Assembly (NCBI GenBank): GCA_963281255.1
Contig: OY725504.1
Coordinates: 1,426,001-1,490,000 of the forward strand
From: Aphrocallistes beatrix
Lineage: Eukaryota > Porifera > Hexactinellida > Sceptrulophora > Aphrocallistidae
Direction of reading: 5' to 3'
DNA length: 64,000 nucleotides
Translations under genes and position numbers: made by a program
The notes under the pieces: model-generated
What the model was told of the DNA's origin: nothing
The model's database searches: none
Seen by the model: the letters and a program-made list of their open reading frames with translations, nothing else
In this document: positions 34,203 through 46,625 of the stretch, one piece after another
Position numbering within the stretch: position 1 is the first letter of the stretch
How the letters are laid out: each line of letters begins with the position of its first letter

Positions 34203-34610
34203 TCCTTACTATTAAAACTCGCTTAATGTTATATATATCTGTAACGAATTAATTGAAGAAATTGCCAGGCACAGAAAGCTGATTTTTAGTCTTTTGGCTA
34301 TGGCTCCACTATTTTCTGACCTCAGATGAAAATGTCGACTCATCATGGAATTATGACGTCATTGTCATCTTTTTTTATAATTAGAAATTTAATTTTTAAA
34401 AATATAACTCAGCCATTTTAGGTGATAGAAGGCTGAAAATTTAATAAAATGTAGATATTAATATTTCTCACATATGATACAACTATCATCAAAAAATTAT
34501 TACTCGTCACTCTGTTATGATGTCATCATTACGCATCAAAAATTCTAAAATTGACACATTTTGTGATCTTTCGAGTGATATCGATTATACCAGTAAGACA
34601 GAAGTATGAA
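34203..34610 (+). repeat. Family H copy, 5' three-quarters
   Basis: A|TCCTTACTATTAAAACTCG, short TA run, AACGAATTAATTGAAG, CRE TGACGTCA at about 34366, a TGATGTCA variant, ending near AGTAAGACAGAAG. The GC-rich tail is absent. Confidence 0.8.
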
Positions 34611-34651
34611 TAAGAGAATCCATTCACATTTCGTATTTTTGATTTTCTTAG

Positions 34652-34843
34652 ATGGCACATTCATCTTCAAATGATTTGCTCGAAGAAGAAGCTCATATTG
34701 TAGCAATGAAGCGGAAATTTGAAATACAGCAAGTACCAACCAACATAAACAAATTAGTTTTACCCTTGACAAAAAAAACAGCAGAAAATTTCTTCCCATA
34801 TGGTTTAAAAGTTCCCCTTGGCTTGAACGGGATGAAAAATTAA
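34652..34843 (+). CDS. Short open frame of unknown function, possibly an exon
   Basis: A 63-codon frame starts at ATG directly after a good acceptor-like sequence (TTGATTTTCTTAG). It encodes MAHSSSNDLLEEEAHIVAMK, then KFEIQQVPTNINKLVLPLTK and a basic end. It is hydrophilic, possibly helical at the start, with no motif I recognise. No donor or continuing exon was identified. It could equally be a chance frame. 34862-35480 shows nothing further. Confidence 0.25.
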   Translation: MAHSSSNDLLEEEAHIVAMKRKFEIQQVPTNINKLVLPLTKKTAENFFPYGLKVPLGLNGMKN

Positions 34844-35486
34844 TTGGTCGATTCAGTTAGGTGCTGCAACAGCCGATATTCCAGTCCATACGATAATTTC
34901 GACGCGTTACGTGATACGTGTCAACCGTGAGTTTATATGAGTTTGCTGACCGATTTTCTCCCTTCTTCAGTCATCCTGAGTATACTGACTGCCGTAGCTA
35001 TCTGTTTCGTTACGCGAGCACTTTAACAGTAAACAAGTGCTTGAACTACTATAATTAGAACACATCAATTTATGTCGTGAGCATACACTAAATATTTTAA
35101 GCCTATCCTAAGCCTATGTAAAACTAGTTCTACAACAACTGTTACCTAACAATACAATAAAGTACTTACGTATCGTGGCGATATCTATATCGGTACTGAA
35201 CAGTATGTGTCAATGTCTTCATTATATTGCACATATGTCTCTAAATATTATATTATTGACATACAAATCTAGTTCTACTAATAATGCAGTAATTTGCATA
35301 AATATTGACCATGATTAATGATTAAAAACAACAGAATGGATAACGCTCTTGTTGAATTCTATTCATTATTCATCGATTCAATTTAACTCTTGCTCAGCGA
35401 ATCAATTTTAAATGAAGCTGCAACATGGACCTACAAAAGTTTTCTAATATTCTTCATTCGTCTGGTGAATGCAAAGTGGTACACAC

Positions 35487-36293
35487 AAAGGTGGGCACAG
35501 TTAATCGAAATGTTAACTTCGTTAATCGTTAATCCGTTAACCAAAAAGTTAACTTCGTTAACCGTTAATCCGTTAATTCGTTAAGAATGTAACGGAAGTT
35601 AACGATAAACCGTTAACGTTAAATTATATATTACAGACAACAGCAAAATCATTTTTTACAAAATAAAAACACCTAAAAAGTGGTAAAACTATAAAGTGAG
35701 CCTTTATTGTTGTTGTTTTTTAGCTAAAATATCTCCTAACACAACTTTGATATGGTTTATTTTGCGAATAATGAGAGAGATAGTTTAAGGGATCTTAGAA
35801 GGGGACTTTTTAGCCAAATCTAGGGATTTAGAGTCAATTTATGTGGTCATTGATATAAGCATAATCTATTGCAAACATGTCTAAATATTGATTTTAACGA
35901 CTAAAATAGTAATAATAATTATATCAAGGAATTTTAATCCAGGGAAATCATTTAAAATCCTGGAATTTCACTCCCAGAGTCCAAGTAAATTGTCGAAATG
36001 GGTTGGTAAGTATGGAAGGGCAACATGATTTTATTGAAAAAATTCCATGAAACGCATGTTGCCCTTCATGAAAATCAACATGTTGAGGTTTTCATCAGAT
36101 AGAAATGATCTCTTGTCCTTCAAGATGCCCTTCATATTTGTGTTAACGGACTTGTAACGGAAGTTATAAAATGTAACGGAAGTTAATTAGCCCGTTAATG
36201 ATTTTAAAGTTAACTTAAAAGTTAAATCGTTAATGAAAAATTTAACTTCGTTAATTAACGATTAACGGATTAACGGTTTAGTGCCCAGCTCTG
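35487..36293. mobile_element. hAT-like MITE rich in GTTAAC units
   Basis: Ends AAAGGTGGGCACAGTTAATC and (inverse) CAGAGCTGGGCACTAAACCG. Both are followed inward by many GTTAAC/CGTTAATC units. The flanks GTACACA occur on both sides, but an exact 8-bp duplication is not clear. It carries no gene. Confidence 0.55.
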
Positions 36294-36523
36294 GCCGTAC
36301 ACAACCAACAATATCTAGTTTTGCAGGCAAATGTTCGATTGCTGAGTCAACGATTATTAATTACATTTGAAGTACTATAATCAGGTTAGAAGAAATCACA
36401 GAAAAATTAAGTTTTAAATCCAGTCTAATTACTATCTATGAGGTATACAAAATATTCATAAATACTAGCCAATAATCATACTGGGATGAAAAAATGTTTT
36501 TTTATCCAATTTGATTCATTACA

Positions 36524-36725
36524 AGCGCGCTTCGCTTGCTTGCGCTGAGCCCATATTGTTTAATTTTAAGATAGATAACATCTCTAAATACGTCTGTCTA
36601 CTGTTATAATCGATATCACTCGAAAAATAAGTCTATTTTTCAATTTTTGATGCGTAATGACAACGTCATAACATAGTGATGAGCCATCATTTTAAATGAA
36701 AGTTGTGTCATATTTTTGATATACT
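36524..36725 (-). repeat. Family H copy, 3' part
   Basis: CAAGCGCGCTTCGCTTGC preceded by A, then CATCTCTAAATACGTCTGTC and the body up to ATATACTA, where the mariner element begins. Confidence 0.75.
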
Positions 36726-36727
36726 AA

Positions 36728-37822
36728 GGGCAACCCATAGGTTCCAGGATTAGAGAGACAAAAATTAATTAAGCAATAATTAAAAAGACATAACTACATT
36801 AATTGTTCTAAATATTCTCCCTTATTCTGAATACAGAGTTCCAACCGCTCCAACCGCTCCAACCACTTATGAAAAGTTTTTCTGTACTCTTTTTGGGGAT
36901 GGCTTTGAGATACTGGAAAATGGCACTTCCAAGCTAGTGGTTGGTCTCAAAATCTCTACCAGACAGATGCAATTTATGGTTGTTAAACAACCAGAAGTCA
37001 CATGGATGAAGCTCCACTACCCCCAAGGACTCCAACGTATCCTTCACAAGCCGAGTTGTATGGGGCCTAGCATTATCGTGAAGAATTCGCAGGCCTTTAT
37101 ATATTGTACGTGGGCGCCTTTCTTTATAGTGCTGTTCTACTGCAGCAAGGCAGGTAGTGGCATAATACACCCCTGTTACTCTTTGGCCTTTAGCATATTT
37201 GAGCTACTGATCCATGTGCGTCAAAGAAAATTGTGTACAATACCTTCCGTCCAAACCTATCGGGCCTGGCTTTTTTGGAGGGGGGGTTTTCTTGATCCGT
37301 CGTCATTTTTTCATCCCTAGTAAAGATTTCGTGGAGACGCCTAGGGTCTGCATTGCTATATTCTTTTAAGAGTTCTTTGGACATTTTTAGACGTGCCAAT
37401 CGCTGTGAATCGGTGAGTTTATGGGGAGTCCAACGTGCACAAAGCTTTCGCATTTGAAGATCAATGGTCAGAATCCTCTCAACACTTCCCGTTGATATCC
37501 TAGATTCATGAGCAATCTCTTTGATGCTACAGTGTGGGTCCTCATCAACAATGGACTTAACACGAGCGATATTCTCGTCCGTCCGAACCTTAAATTCGGG
37601 CCCTGGTCGAAGGTCATCTTCAACAGATAGTCTTCCTCCTCGGAAGCGAGCTGCCCACTCACATACCCTCGAATACGAAAGGTGACTATCTGAACATACA
37701 ATAACCAGTTCTTCAAATATCGCTTTAGGAGCAAACCCGAGTTTTGTGTGAAACTTGATGTAGGTCCTCTGTTCAATAATGGAATCTGATTCCTTTGAAG
37801 CCATAACATTACCCAGTATCAA
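36728..37822 (-). pseudogene. Second mariner transposase, frameshifted
   Basis: Minus strand from 37822 (a likely start is the ATG of MASKESDSIIEQRTYIKFHT). Helix-turn-helix region (CEWAARFRGGRLSVEDDLRPG), second helical part (DPHCSIKEIAHESRISTGSV), RWTPHKLTDSQ, then the first catalytic Asp in EIFTRDEKMT, where TGDE is usual. The frame breaks near 37190, and the next (36934-37170) has GLRILHDNARPHT with the second Asp and CDFWLFNNHKL with the third. The stretch between them is shorter than usual, indicating a small deletion. The right-hand border lies near AGGGCAACCCATAGGTTCC (36728), a plausible mariner terminus. Different family from the mariner at 18152. Confidence 0.85.
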
Positions 37823-37939
37823 ATAGTCAAGTATTACGATCTCGTGAATCTCAGAAAATATGCGTGCGATTGAGTTGAACTCTGCAATCGAAAGGTAATC
37901 CTCAAATATGTATTACTATGGTAATCTAATATACTATAT

Positions 37940-38275
37940 CAGCGCTGTCCAACAGGCGGCCCGCGGCCTTGCTTTGTGCGGCCCGCGTTGCCTGCTTCAA
38001 TCTCCCCCTTTTTTACCCACTTTTAGACAAATTCTCCAAATTTTTCCATATCATGCATCTCGTTTTCTCATTAGTAGGGGCATAGGGACATAGGGCTGAT
38101 GGACCATGGTCCTACCAATTCTTTTCAATAGATATTAGCTTCTATTGTTCACGATACAAATTGTCCAAAATGCTTCTATCCATACCCATCCCGAGTGCAC
38201 GCCCCTGTATTGCGGGCCGCCACTAAATGGTATCAAGCAGTTGCGGCCCGAAGTAAATATAGTTGGACAGCCCTG
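37940..38275. mobile_element. hAT-type MITE, 336 bp
   Basis: CAGCGCTGTCCAACAGGCGG and the inverse AGTTGGACAGCCCTG. Perfect 8-bp duplication TACTATAT at 37932-37939 and 38276-38283. GGCCCGC motifs sit near both ends. Confidence 0.92.
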
Positions 38276-38348
38276 TACTATATGATCTGATTACGAGTGT
38301 AGGTCAGGATGTAGGTCAACTCCTGGAACCCATGGGTGACAGAGGTCA

Positions 38349-38600
38349 GGGGCCGTATTCACTAACATTTTAAGTTCGTACTTAAGTTCGAACTTAGTAC
38401 TTAAGTACTAAGTTCGAGCTTAAATGGTATTCACTAAGATAAACTTAAGTTCGTACTTAAGTATGAACTTTAAGTAACCTAGTTAAAGCAATAAGTTCGA
38501 ACTTAACTCGTTTTTGCCGAGATCGGTATTCACTGAGATTTAAGTATATGCTTAAGTTTAGACTAAAGTTACAGCTTTAAGTAACCTCCAGAGGTGGCTT
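38349..38600. mobile_element. MITE with GGGGCCGTATTCACTAA terminus, partial
   Basis: Starts GGGGCCGTATTCACTAA, followed by many AAGTTCGAACTTAA-type palindromes. The other end is not visible; related sequence with the inverse end lies at 43500-43535. Confidence 0.6.
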
Positions 38601-38610
38601 TAAATATTCG

Positions 38611-40626
38611 TTAGCTTCTTCTAATTATCGACATATAGTCTATTTTTATTAATGAAGTATCAACACTTCTGACTCGGCGGCAATCACACACATGGGCACT
38701 TGTGCATCCAACCTCATGGTGGTCAGCGGCTCCCTTCTCTGCGATCGCCTCTTGTTTTCTGCACATACTGGACATGAGGCACAGTAACTCTCTATCGTAG
38801 ACCTCATCTTTACCCAAAAGAAGCGGTCCCTCATGTATTCAAAGTTCTTCTGGATCCCAGCATGGAGAGGCGGTGCGCAATTCCGGTTACTTCTTTCTGC
38901 AGTTCCCGAGGAACTACCACTGCTTGTCCCTTACATAACCTTCCGCCATGGTCTAGTCGCATGTCCCGCTGATTTCTAAATGGACCTGAACTCACTCTGG
39001 CCAGCCTGAGGTTCTTGAGTTGCTCGATAGCATTCCGGATATCAGGTTCAGCCTGCTGTGCTGCCATTATCTTATTCTGCAGAGGAACTATTTCATCCTC
39101 CACGAGATAAACAAACCTCTCGAAATATTATTCTTCATCCTCAATATTCTCATCTCGTGTCACTTTTGGGAGCCGACTTAAAAAATCTGCGGCGCCGTTC
39201 TCTGTACTTCGTCTGTATTCGACCTCGTAATCGTACGCTTCGAGCTCGAGCAGCCATCGTGCGAACTTGTTCCTTGGGTCCTTTTGCCGACGGAGCCATA
39301 CGAGCGGATTATGGTCCGTGATAATAATGATTTTCTTTGCTGCCCTCAAATATGTACGCCACCTTCTCATAGCCGCCACGATTGCCCATGCCTCTAGTTC
39401 CCCTGCCGCGTATTTTGTCTGAGCCTGGTTAAGTCCTGCTGAATAGAATTCAATAGGCACTCTCTCACCCTTCCTTCCCATCTGAGTTAAGACCGCCCCT
39501 ATTGCGTTACTCGAAGCGTCGGTCTCCAGGTAGAAGGGTTCATCCCACTTGGGGAAGGCGATTACCCGGGACTCATGTGTTAGTAGGTTTTTTATCGATA
39601 CAAAAGATGCTTCACAACTCGGAGTCCAATCCCAAGCAATCGCGCTCCTAGTCAAGCGATGCAAGGGCTCAGCCAAAGCTGCAATTCCTGGAACGTACTC
39701 TCTGTACCAGTTCACCAGGCCCATGAATCGCCTGATGTTTCTCTTGTTAGCAGGTCTTGGCCACTCTTCTATCCGCGAGAGCGTAGCTGGTACCGGCCGT
39801 CTTCCTTGCCTGGATATCAGGTGTCCCAAGAACTGAACTTTCCCGTATGCAAACTTGCATTTATCGGCTCTGAGTTGGATCCTAGCCCTGGCCAAACACC
39901 CAAGCGCTCGTTCCAAATGCGTTAGATGCGAACTGAAGTCACTGGAATGCACTATGGTGTCATCCACGAACGACTCAGCATTCATAGCTTCTCTTAAAGC
40001 GTCGTCGACAGCTCGCTGATAGGTGGCCTGCGAATTGCAGAGGCCAAAGGGCATCCGGTTAAACTCAAATTGGCCTCTTGTCGATACGAATGAGGTATAC
40101 TCCCGGTAACCTCCCGAACTGGGATACTCAGTATGCCGACGCGCCATCGAGTGTCGAGAATACTTCGCTACCCTCCATCCGGTCGAATACGTCCTTGGAC
40201 TCCGGCATTGGGTATTTCGACCGCGAACCTCTGAGTACCGTCCTTCTTCCGAACAAGGATAATTCTGCTCCCCCAAGGGGACTCCGACGTCCTGATGATA
40301 CCGTTCCTACTCATCTCGTCGATTTGTCTCCCAATCTCTGCCTCTGTGTCTGTAACGCGCGATGGGGATCAGGAGGGCGGTCCAGATTCTGGATAAGTAT
40401 ACTAAGCGCTGCTTCTACATCTCCTGTATCGAGATGTTCTGATACCACCTCAACTACCAGTTCTCGCTCCGCCAAAGTCCTAGAGATGTGAACTGGCAAC
40501 ATCTGGAGCGATTTTTTTCCGCCTCCAGGTTGCCAGAATTCCTGCAGTAGCCGCGTCAAAAAGTGGCTTCCATTTTGCGATCCTCTCGTTCGTACACAAC
40601 TCTGGAATCGTCATCCGTTCAGCCAT
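38611..40626 (-). pseudogene. gypsy element 2, internally deleted and frameshifted
   Basis: Minus strand. The gag start MAERMTIPELCTNERIAKWK is at about 40626. A deletion then removes most of gag and the protease, with RRKKSLQMLPVHISRTLAER joined by about 40310 to reverse transcriptase. Reverse transcriptase includes RNGIIRTSESPWGSR, FSTLDGASAY (another frame), FNRMPFGLCNSQATYQ and an intact FVDDTIVHS active site. RNase H has YLETDASSNAIGAVLTQ and ITDHNPLVWL. Integrase H2C2 follows (38650-38830, YCASCPVCAENKRR), and the copy stops near 38611. No LTR was found at either side. The sequence is more GC-rich than its surroundings. It is related to but distinct from element 1. Confidence 0.85.
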
Positions 40627-40744
40627 GGTATATTATCAAATTAGAATTGTGTGATAAAACAGGAATGTTCCGCGATCAGGAAAACACTAAGTTTGATAGA
40701 ATTCTAATTTGAGAAATGACAATACTAGTAAATATTCGTAGTCA

Positions 40745-42515
40745 ATATATACTAGAACCATAGCCTACTCTAATAATGCCTCACAGTAAAATAACCAAGG
40801 ATGCGGTAATAGCCGAATGGATTAATACACGATTAGCCTAAAGTCGTCAACCATGTAGGATGGGCATTAAGAATGTATTACCAGAATATATAAACATGGC
40901 ATCAAATAACATATATCCGTTGTCAAAATTTCGATTCGTCATCATATCATTGCGCAACAGGTCATTTTAAGCACGATTTTGGCAATTTTCTAAGCTGTTT
41001 TAACCCTATTTCTAAATGATATTAAGGTGTGATTTTTGTGTAGAACCAAGATTAGTACGAGTTGCTTTGAAAAATTTGGAATTTTTCAATGGAATGTTGC
41101 TACATTCCTGCGTTGCTATGGTAATGCATTTTGGTCAGCTTGGGCCATATCCTGCAAACTGTAAGAACTAGGTCTTCAAATTTGATTTTATTTGATAGGC
41201 AATTGGCTACTTCCTATTAGTTAATAATACAATTTAAACTTCGAAAATTCACAGACTATAGAGTTATGAGACAATTTAGTGTTTTGGTCACATTCTTAAA
41301 ACAACCCATAACACAAAACTCGTTGAATTTAGAAGTTCAAGTTGTATTAAGGTGACAGGCCGTCAAATTTTGAAAAAAATTGCCAGAACCAAATATATTG
41401 TAATTTAGTTTTTATTTAATTCTAAGATGTCTAAATAATCCGATAATCAGATATTTTGTCAATCCGATGATTGTTTATGTACTTGTAGCAGGTAGAATCT
41501 GGCCTTTCTCAATCAAAATCTATTAATTTAAATTTTTTAAATTTTCAATTGGCGCACATCCGTTTGATTACCCTAACTCAAAAAATATTCACATTTTAAA
41601 CGCAAACCTATTGGAAAAAACACGCTAAATCATCCGATTAAGCTAGTAGCGATTTTCAAATAGAAGAAAAGTTTAAAAACTGAAAATTATTTTGTCCCAA
41701 AAATTCCTAAGTAAATGGCTCGACAAAATATTTTTCAACATAAACAATTATTAAAGTTAAAATTGAACAAAATAGCTTCGCTACTAGCTCAACCATTCGC
41801 TAATAATGATATTTGAACAGTAAAATCAACCTGATCCTAGTCAATAGTTAGTTATGACGAACGGCACAACCACGGATATTGTATAGGATTTAGACTTTGA
41901 GTAACTATAACTTCATATCTATTCCTAGTTCGCAACTCATATAATGCATTAATTCTTGTACTAACTAGTACTATCCAAAAACAGTATAACAATGGTTGAA
42001 TTAAGACTTTGATTTTTTGGGGTTTTGTCTCCTTAACACCTAATAGGAAGTAGGCCATTGCCTATCAAACACGATCGAATTTGAAGATCTAGCTACTACA
42101 GTTTGCACGAAATGGCCCAAACTGACCAAAATGCTTTACCATAGCACCGCAGGAATGTAGCAACATTCCATTGAAAAATTCCAAATTTTTCAAATCAACT
42201 CGTACTAATCTTGGTTCTACACAAAAATCACACCTTAATACCATTTAAAAATAGGGTTAAAACAGCTTATAAAATCGCTAAAATTGTCCTTAGAATGACC
42301 TGTTGCGCAATGATATGATGACTAATCGAAATTTTTCCAACGGATATATGTACTTTGATATCATGTTTATATATGCTGGTAATACATTCTTAATGCCTAT
42401 TCTGCATGGTTAACGATTTCAGGCTAATCATGTATTAATCCATTCGGCTATTACTTCATCCCTAGTCCATGATTTTCAGTCTACTGTGAGGCATTATTAG
42501 AGTAGGCTATGCTAG
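40745..42515. mobile_element. Large foldback element, about 1.77 kb
   Basis: Left arm about 40745-41220 starts near AGAACCATAGCCTACTCTAA and is inverted at about 42050-42515. The arms share ATCATTGCGCAACAGGTCAT-type sequence, AAGGTGTGATTTTTGTGTAG and the core TGTAGC/TACATTCC. The centre (41220-42050) carries no gene. Single arms of the same family lie at 45335-45455 and 51360-51620. Confidence 0.8.
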
Positions 42516-42604
42516 AACATACACAAGCCTACAGTGTTACTAGAGCATACTCCTACTGAGGTGAATATGACTTGTTGATACTCTCTAGGTAACCTAGTTA
42601 CCTG

Positions 42605-43535
42605 ACACTTAAGTTCGAACTTAGTTAAGTTTAAACTTAAGTTCGAACTTAAATCTTAGTGAATACAATTTAAGTTCGAACTTAACTAAGTTTAAACTTA
42701 GTACGAGTACTTACAGGGTGGCTCATAAGTTCTGATACAAGCTTCATTATGTATAAAATGATTTATACTCAAACTATCTTGGCTATTATGATCTTTAGAG
42801 ATTGTAATTAGAATATTCTCAATGGTTTTAATAGATTTATCGAGTCTAAGACCTGGAACTGTGTTTTGTATGGTGAGTTTTATGGGGAAAAAATGTGTCC
42901 TGGCACGCAGCGAAAATCGAGAATCAAGGTCTCTACTTCTGTAAAAAATGTCTTTATAATCGATGTCCTATGGCGATTTAGCACCAGATACCTTTCATTC
43001 ACCATGGAAATATTTCATAAATTCATTGAATTAATTATCAGAAACGAGAGAAAGTTATTATTTCACGAGATCAAATTAGGTACATTTTGCAAAATACCCA
43101 AAATTGCACTTTTTTTCACATCACCTGAAATCTGATCCAAATGGTTCTCAATATGTACCTGATATAAACATCCTATATTTCTACAAATTTAGTGTTCGAG
43201 GGAAATGTGAGAGCCAATTTTTCGTAGAATTTGAAGACTCTAGAAAGATCATTTGAAAAGCAGTGGGTCCTGATACTGGATTTTCGATGTATGCCAGGAC
43301 GCATTTTCCCCCCATAAAAATCACCTTACAAAACAGTTACAGGTCTTAGACTGGAAAAGTCTTTTATTTAGAATCTCTAAAAACCATAATAGCTAAGATT
43401 GTTTGAGTATTAGAAATTTTATACCTAATGAAGCTTGTCACAGAACTTATGAGCCACCCTGTAAGTACAAATTCTTAGTGAATACGGGTTTTGCTCCTAC
43501 TTAACTAAGTTCGAACTCTTAGTGAATACGGCCCC
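42605..43535. mobile_element. AAGTTCGAACTTAA-rich MITE interrupted by a foldback MITE
   Basis: Repeated AAGTTCGAACTTAA and GTTTAAACTTA palindromes flank the insertion at 42714-43461; the right end is CTTAGTGAATACGGCCCC. A single end of a related unit also lies at about 45840-45898. Confidence 0.6.
42714..43461. mobile_element. Foldback MITE, CAGGGTG family copy 2, 748 bp
   Basis: TA|CAGGGTGGCTCATAAGTTCT and the inverse at the right with TA. It shares the arms of copies 1 and 3. Confidence 0.9.
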
Positions 43536-43609
43536 AGAAGCCATAACCAAAAGCCTCCCACTTGCCAAAAATCAGCTTTATGTGACCGGCAGTTTCTTCT
43601 ATATATGTA

Positions 43610-44383
43610 CAGGGTGGGGAATAAGTTCTACCACAAGCTTCATTAGGCATAAAATTTCTTATACTCAAACAATCTTAGTTATTATGGTCTTCAGAGATTG
43701 TAATTCAAATATTCTCAATGATTTTAAAAGATTTTTCAAGTCTAAGACCTAGAACTGTGTTTTGTATGGTGAGTTTTGTGGAGAAAATATGTGTCCTGGC
43801 ACGCAGCGAAAATCGAGAATCAGGGCCCAATGCTTTTCAAATTATCTTTCTAGAGTCTTCAAATTCTAGGACAAATCCGCTCTCACATTTCCCTCGAACA
43901 CTCTAAATTTGTAGAAATATAGGATGCTTAGATCAGTATATATTGAAAACCATTTGGATCAGATTTTTTGATGATGTGAAAAAAAGTGCCATTTTGTGTG
44001 ATTTTGCAAAATGTACCTAATTTGAACTCGTGAAATAATAACTTTATCTTGTTTCTAATAGTGAATTCAATGGATTTGTGAAATATTTCCAAGGTGAATG
44101 AAAGGTATCTGGTGCTAAATCGTCATAGCACATCGATTATAGAGATATTTTTTTACAGAAGCAGTGGCCCTGATTCTCGATTTTCGCTGCGTGCCAGGAC
44201 ACATATTTTCTCCACAAAACTAACCATACAAAACACAGTTCTAGGTCTTAGACTTGAAAAATCTTTTAAAATCATTGAGAATATTTGAATTACAATCTCT
44301 AAAGACCATAATAACTAAGATTGTTTGAGTATAAGAAATTTTATACCTAATGAAGCTTGTGGCAGAACTTATGAGCCACCCTG
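43610..44383. mobile_element. Foldback MITE, CAGGGTG family copy 3, 774 bp
   Basis: TA|CAGGGTGGGGAATAAGTTCT and the inverse AGAACTTATGAGCCACCCTG|TA. Inner arms are nearly identical (TATACTCAAACAATCTTAGT). Confidence 0.92.
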
Positions 44384-44393
44384 TATATATATA

Positions 44394-44845
44394 TCCTTAC
44401 TATTAAGTAAAACTCGATTAATGTGTATGTGTATACTATATACACTTGTATGTATATATATATATATATATATATCTGTAACGAATTGATTGAAGAAACT
44501 GCCAGGCGCAGAGAGCTGATTTTTGGCATGTGGGGATCTTCTGGCTATGGCTCCACTAAGTTCTGAGCTCAGAAGAAAATGTCGACTCATCATGGAATTA
44601 TGACGTCATTGTCACCTTTTTTATTAGAAATTTCAGTTTTTCGACCATAACTCAGCCATTTAAGTGATAAAAGGCTGAAATTTTAATAGAATGTATATAT
44701 TAATATTATTCACATGCGATACAACTATAATCAAAAAATAATGACTCATCAGTCTGTTATGACGTCAACGTTACGCATCAAAACTTTCAAATTTTGTGAT
44801 TTTTGCTGCAATATCGATTATAACAGTTGGACAGATTATTTGAAT
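44394..44845 (+). repeat. Family H copy, most of the unit
   Basis: A|TCCTTACTATTAAG, then TGTATGTGTATAC and a long TA run, TGTAACGAATTGATTGAAG, AATTATGACGTCATTGTCAC, GATACAACTATAATC, and a second TGACGTCA near 44760. The tail is missing. Confidence 0.85.
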
Positions 44846-44960
44846 ACTTCAATTCTATGACTAATTCGAATGCGTAGATTCCGAGTCTTAAAATCAGATT
44901 ATTTGTATCTCTTCGAGTTTGATTGTATCTTTTTTCATGAAGAGATCCAATTTACTACTA

Positions 44961-45292
44961 CAGTACACCCTCGCTAATCCGAACAGCTCTGTTCCAATGA
45001 TCGAAAAAATCGTTCGGATGAGTGAATTTGTTCCGATTAGAGAAATAACACTAATTCAATAGGGCATTAATAATAATAAATTTGTATTGTTAGAATATTA
45101 TGGATATTATTTCGCTGTGATTGCTTATTTAACGAGGTTTCTCAATCTTATTGATAGATTTAAGTTTATAAACGTTTATTCAAAGCATAAAGGCGAATAA
45201 TATTATATTTTGGGTGTTCGGATTTTAAGAATGAAGTGTTCAGATTAGCAAGGGTTCGGATTGGCGAGGTTCGGACTATCGAGGGTGTACTG
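44961..45292. mobile_element. pogo-type MITE, 332 bp
   Basis: TA|CAGTACACCCTCGCTAATCC and the inverse of CAGTACACCCTCGATAGTCC with TA; CGAACCTCGCCAATCCGAAC motifs at the right end. Confidence 0.9.
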
Positions 45293-45929
45293 TATTTGTA
45301 TGGGAAATAATAAACCGTTCAAATACATTTTACGGCTAGTATAGTATGCTGATAATACATTCTTAAGGTCTATTCTACAAAATTAACGATTTAGGATTAT
45401 CATGTATTGATTCAATGAACCTTCAGCCTCATCCCTGTTTAGTTATTAGTCTTTATTTTCCAGTCGTTTATGCTGTATGTAACAAATTAATCGAAGAAAT
45501 TGCGAGTTACAGAAATTTACTTGTCAGCACACCCGATCAGGGGCGTATTTCATATCTAAAAGTAAGCGTCGCTCCGAAATACTGCGCCATTTTCTAAAAT
45601 TCTGCTTCTTATGTAGCATGATCTGCGAGAAACATTGTATAGCATAATAATGCAAATTCAACATTTTGAATTTTTATGATGAATAATCGTCACTTTACCA
45701 CATATAATATTTATTAAAGGGTGCCAAGGTATATGGTTAAACATTTATTGTTGGAAATTTCTTCTATCACTTTTCATTATCGAGTTATTAAGTTTCTTGC
45801 ATATTGTAGAATATAATCCTTATTTGGATTAGATTAATCTAACTCAGTACGTATAAGTTTAAGTTTAAATTAAGTAGTTTGAGTGAATAAGGCCCCTGGT
45901 TTTCCAAAACGCGAATATGTTTGCTGTGG

Positions 45930-46113
45930 CAAACATAAAATTGACAAATTTGATAATTTTTCGAGTGATATCGATTATAACAGTAAGACATACGTATTTA
46001 GAGATGTTATCTACCATATAATTAATCAATGTTAACCTAGACGCCCAAAGGGCGCCTCCGGCGGACACAAAGTGTCCGCCAGCCGCGCTGCGGAAGCAAG
46101 CAAAGCGCGCTTG
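45930..46113 (+). repeat. Family H copy, 3' third with a clean tail
   Basis: TTGATAATTTTTCGAGTGAT, AAGACATACGTATTTAGAGA, GCGCCTCCGGCGGACACAAA hairpin and tail AAGCAAAGCGCGCTTG|T. Confidence 0.85.
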
Positions 46114-46324
46114 TTAATAATTATTGTGCCTTTGAATTTGTTAGATTACTTGGTTATAATCAAAGTTGATATCTTAGTAATAGTTACCCCTCAACCCCCA
46201 TTATTGGATAATTATCCTTATGGATTCTCACCGAATTGGCTATTCTATTCATTGAACGTGAAATTGTAAACTGTTTGTATTTAACAAATGTTGTTTATGT
46301 GTTTGCTTACAAGCATTGTAACAG

Positions 46325-46625
46325 TAGAAAAATTGTTCCAGTATTTCAACACTTGATTCTTTCCCATACAAATAATGCTAAAATGGCACTATTCATGAAG
46401 AGGGTTACTTCTAAACGGTATGGGAACAGCTAATCGGATTCCAGATTCGAATAATACGCATTCAAATTATTTACAGGTTAATTTTTCTAATTAATCATTC
46501 ATTCCTAACTTTTTGTAATAATCAATCAGTGTCACCTTATGCCACATACACCCATCATGAAAAAATCCGATTTAGTATTATTTGTATGAGAAAGAATCAA
46601 GTGTTGGAATGCTTTTGTCCGGTTG
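46325..46625. mobile_element. Probable Tc1-type MITE
   Basis: TTCAACACTTGATTCTTTCC with CATACAAATAATGCTAAA (left) mirrors TTTAGTATTATTTGTATGAG with AAGAATCAAGTGTTGGAATG (right, ending GCTTTTGTCCGG). The interior resembles the MITEs at 27960 and 32829. The exact ends are uncertain. Near 46745-46777 lies a single hAT-like end (inverse of CAGTGCTTCTCAACTTTTT). Confidence 0.55.

Noticed and set aside
39058-40491. Plus-strand open frames overlapping the second gypsy element
   Set aside because: They are shadows of the minus-strand reverse transcriptase/RNase H frame and have no motif of their own.
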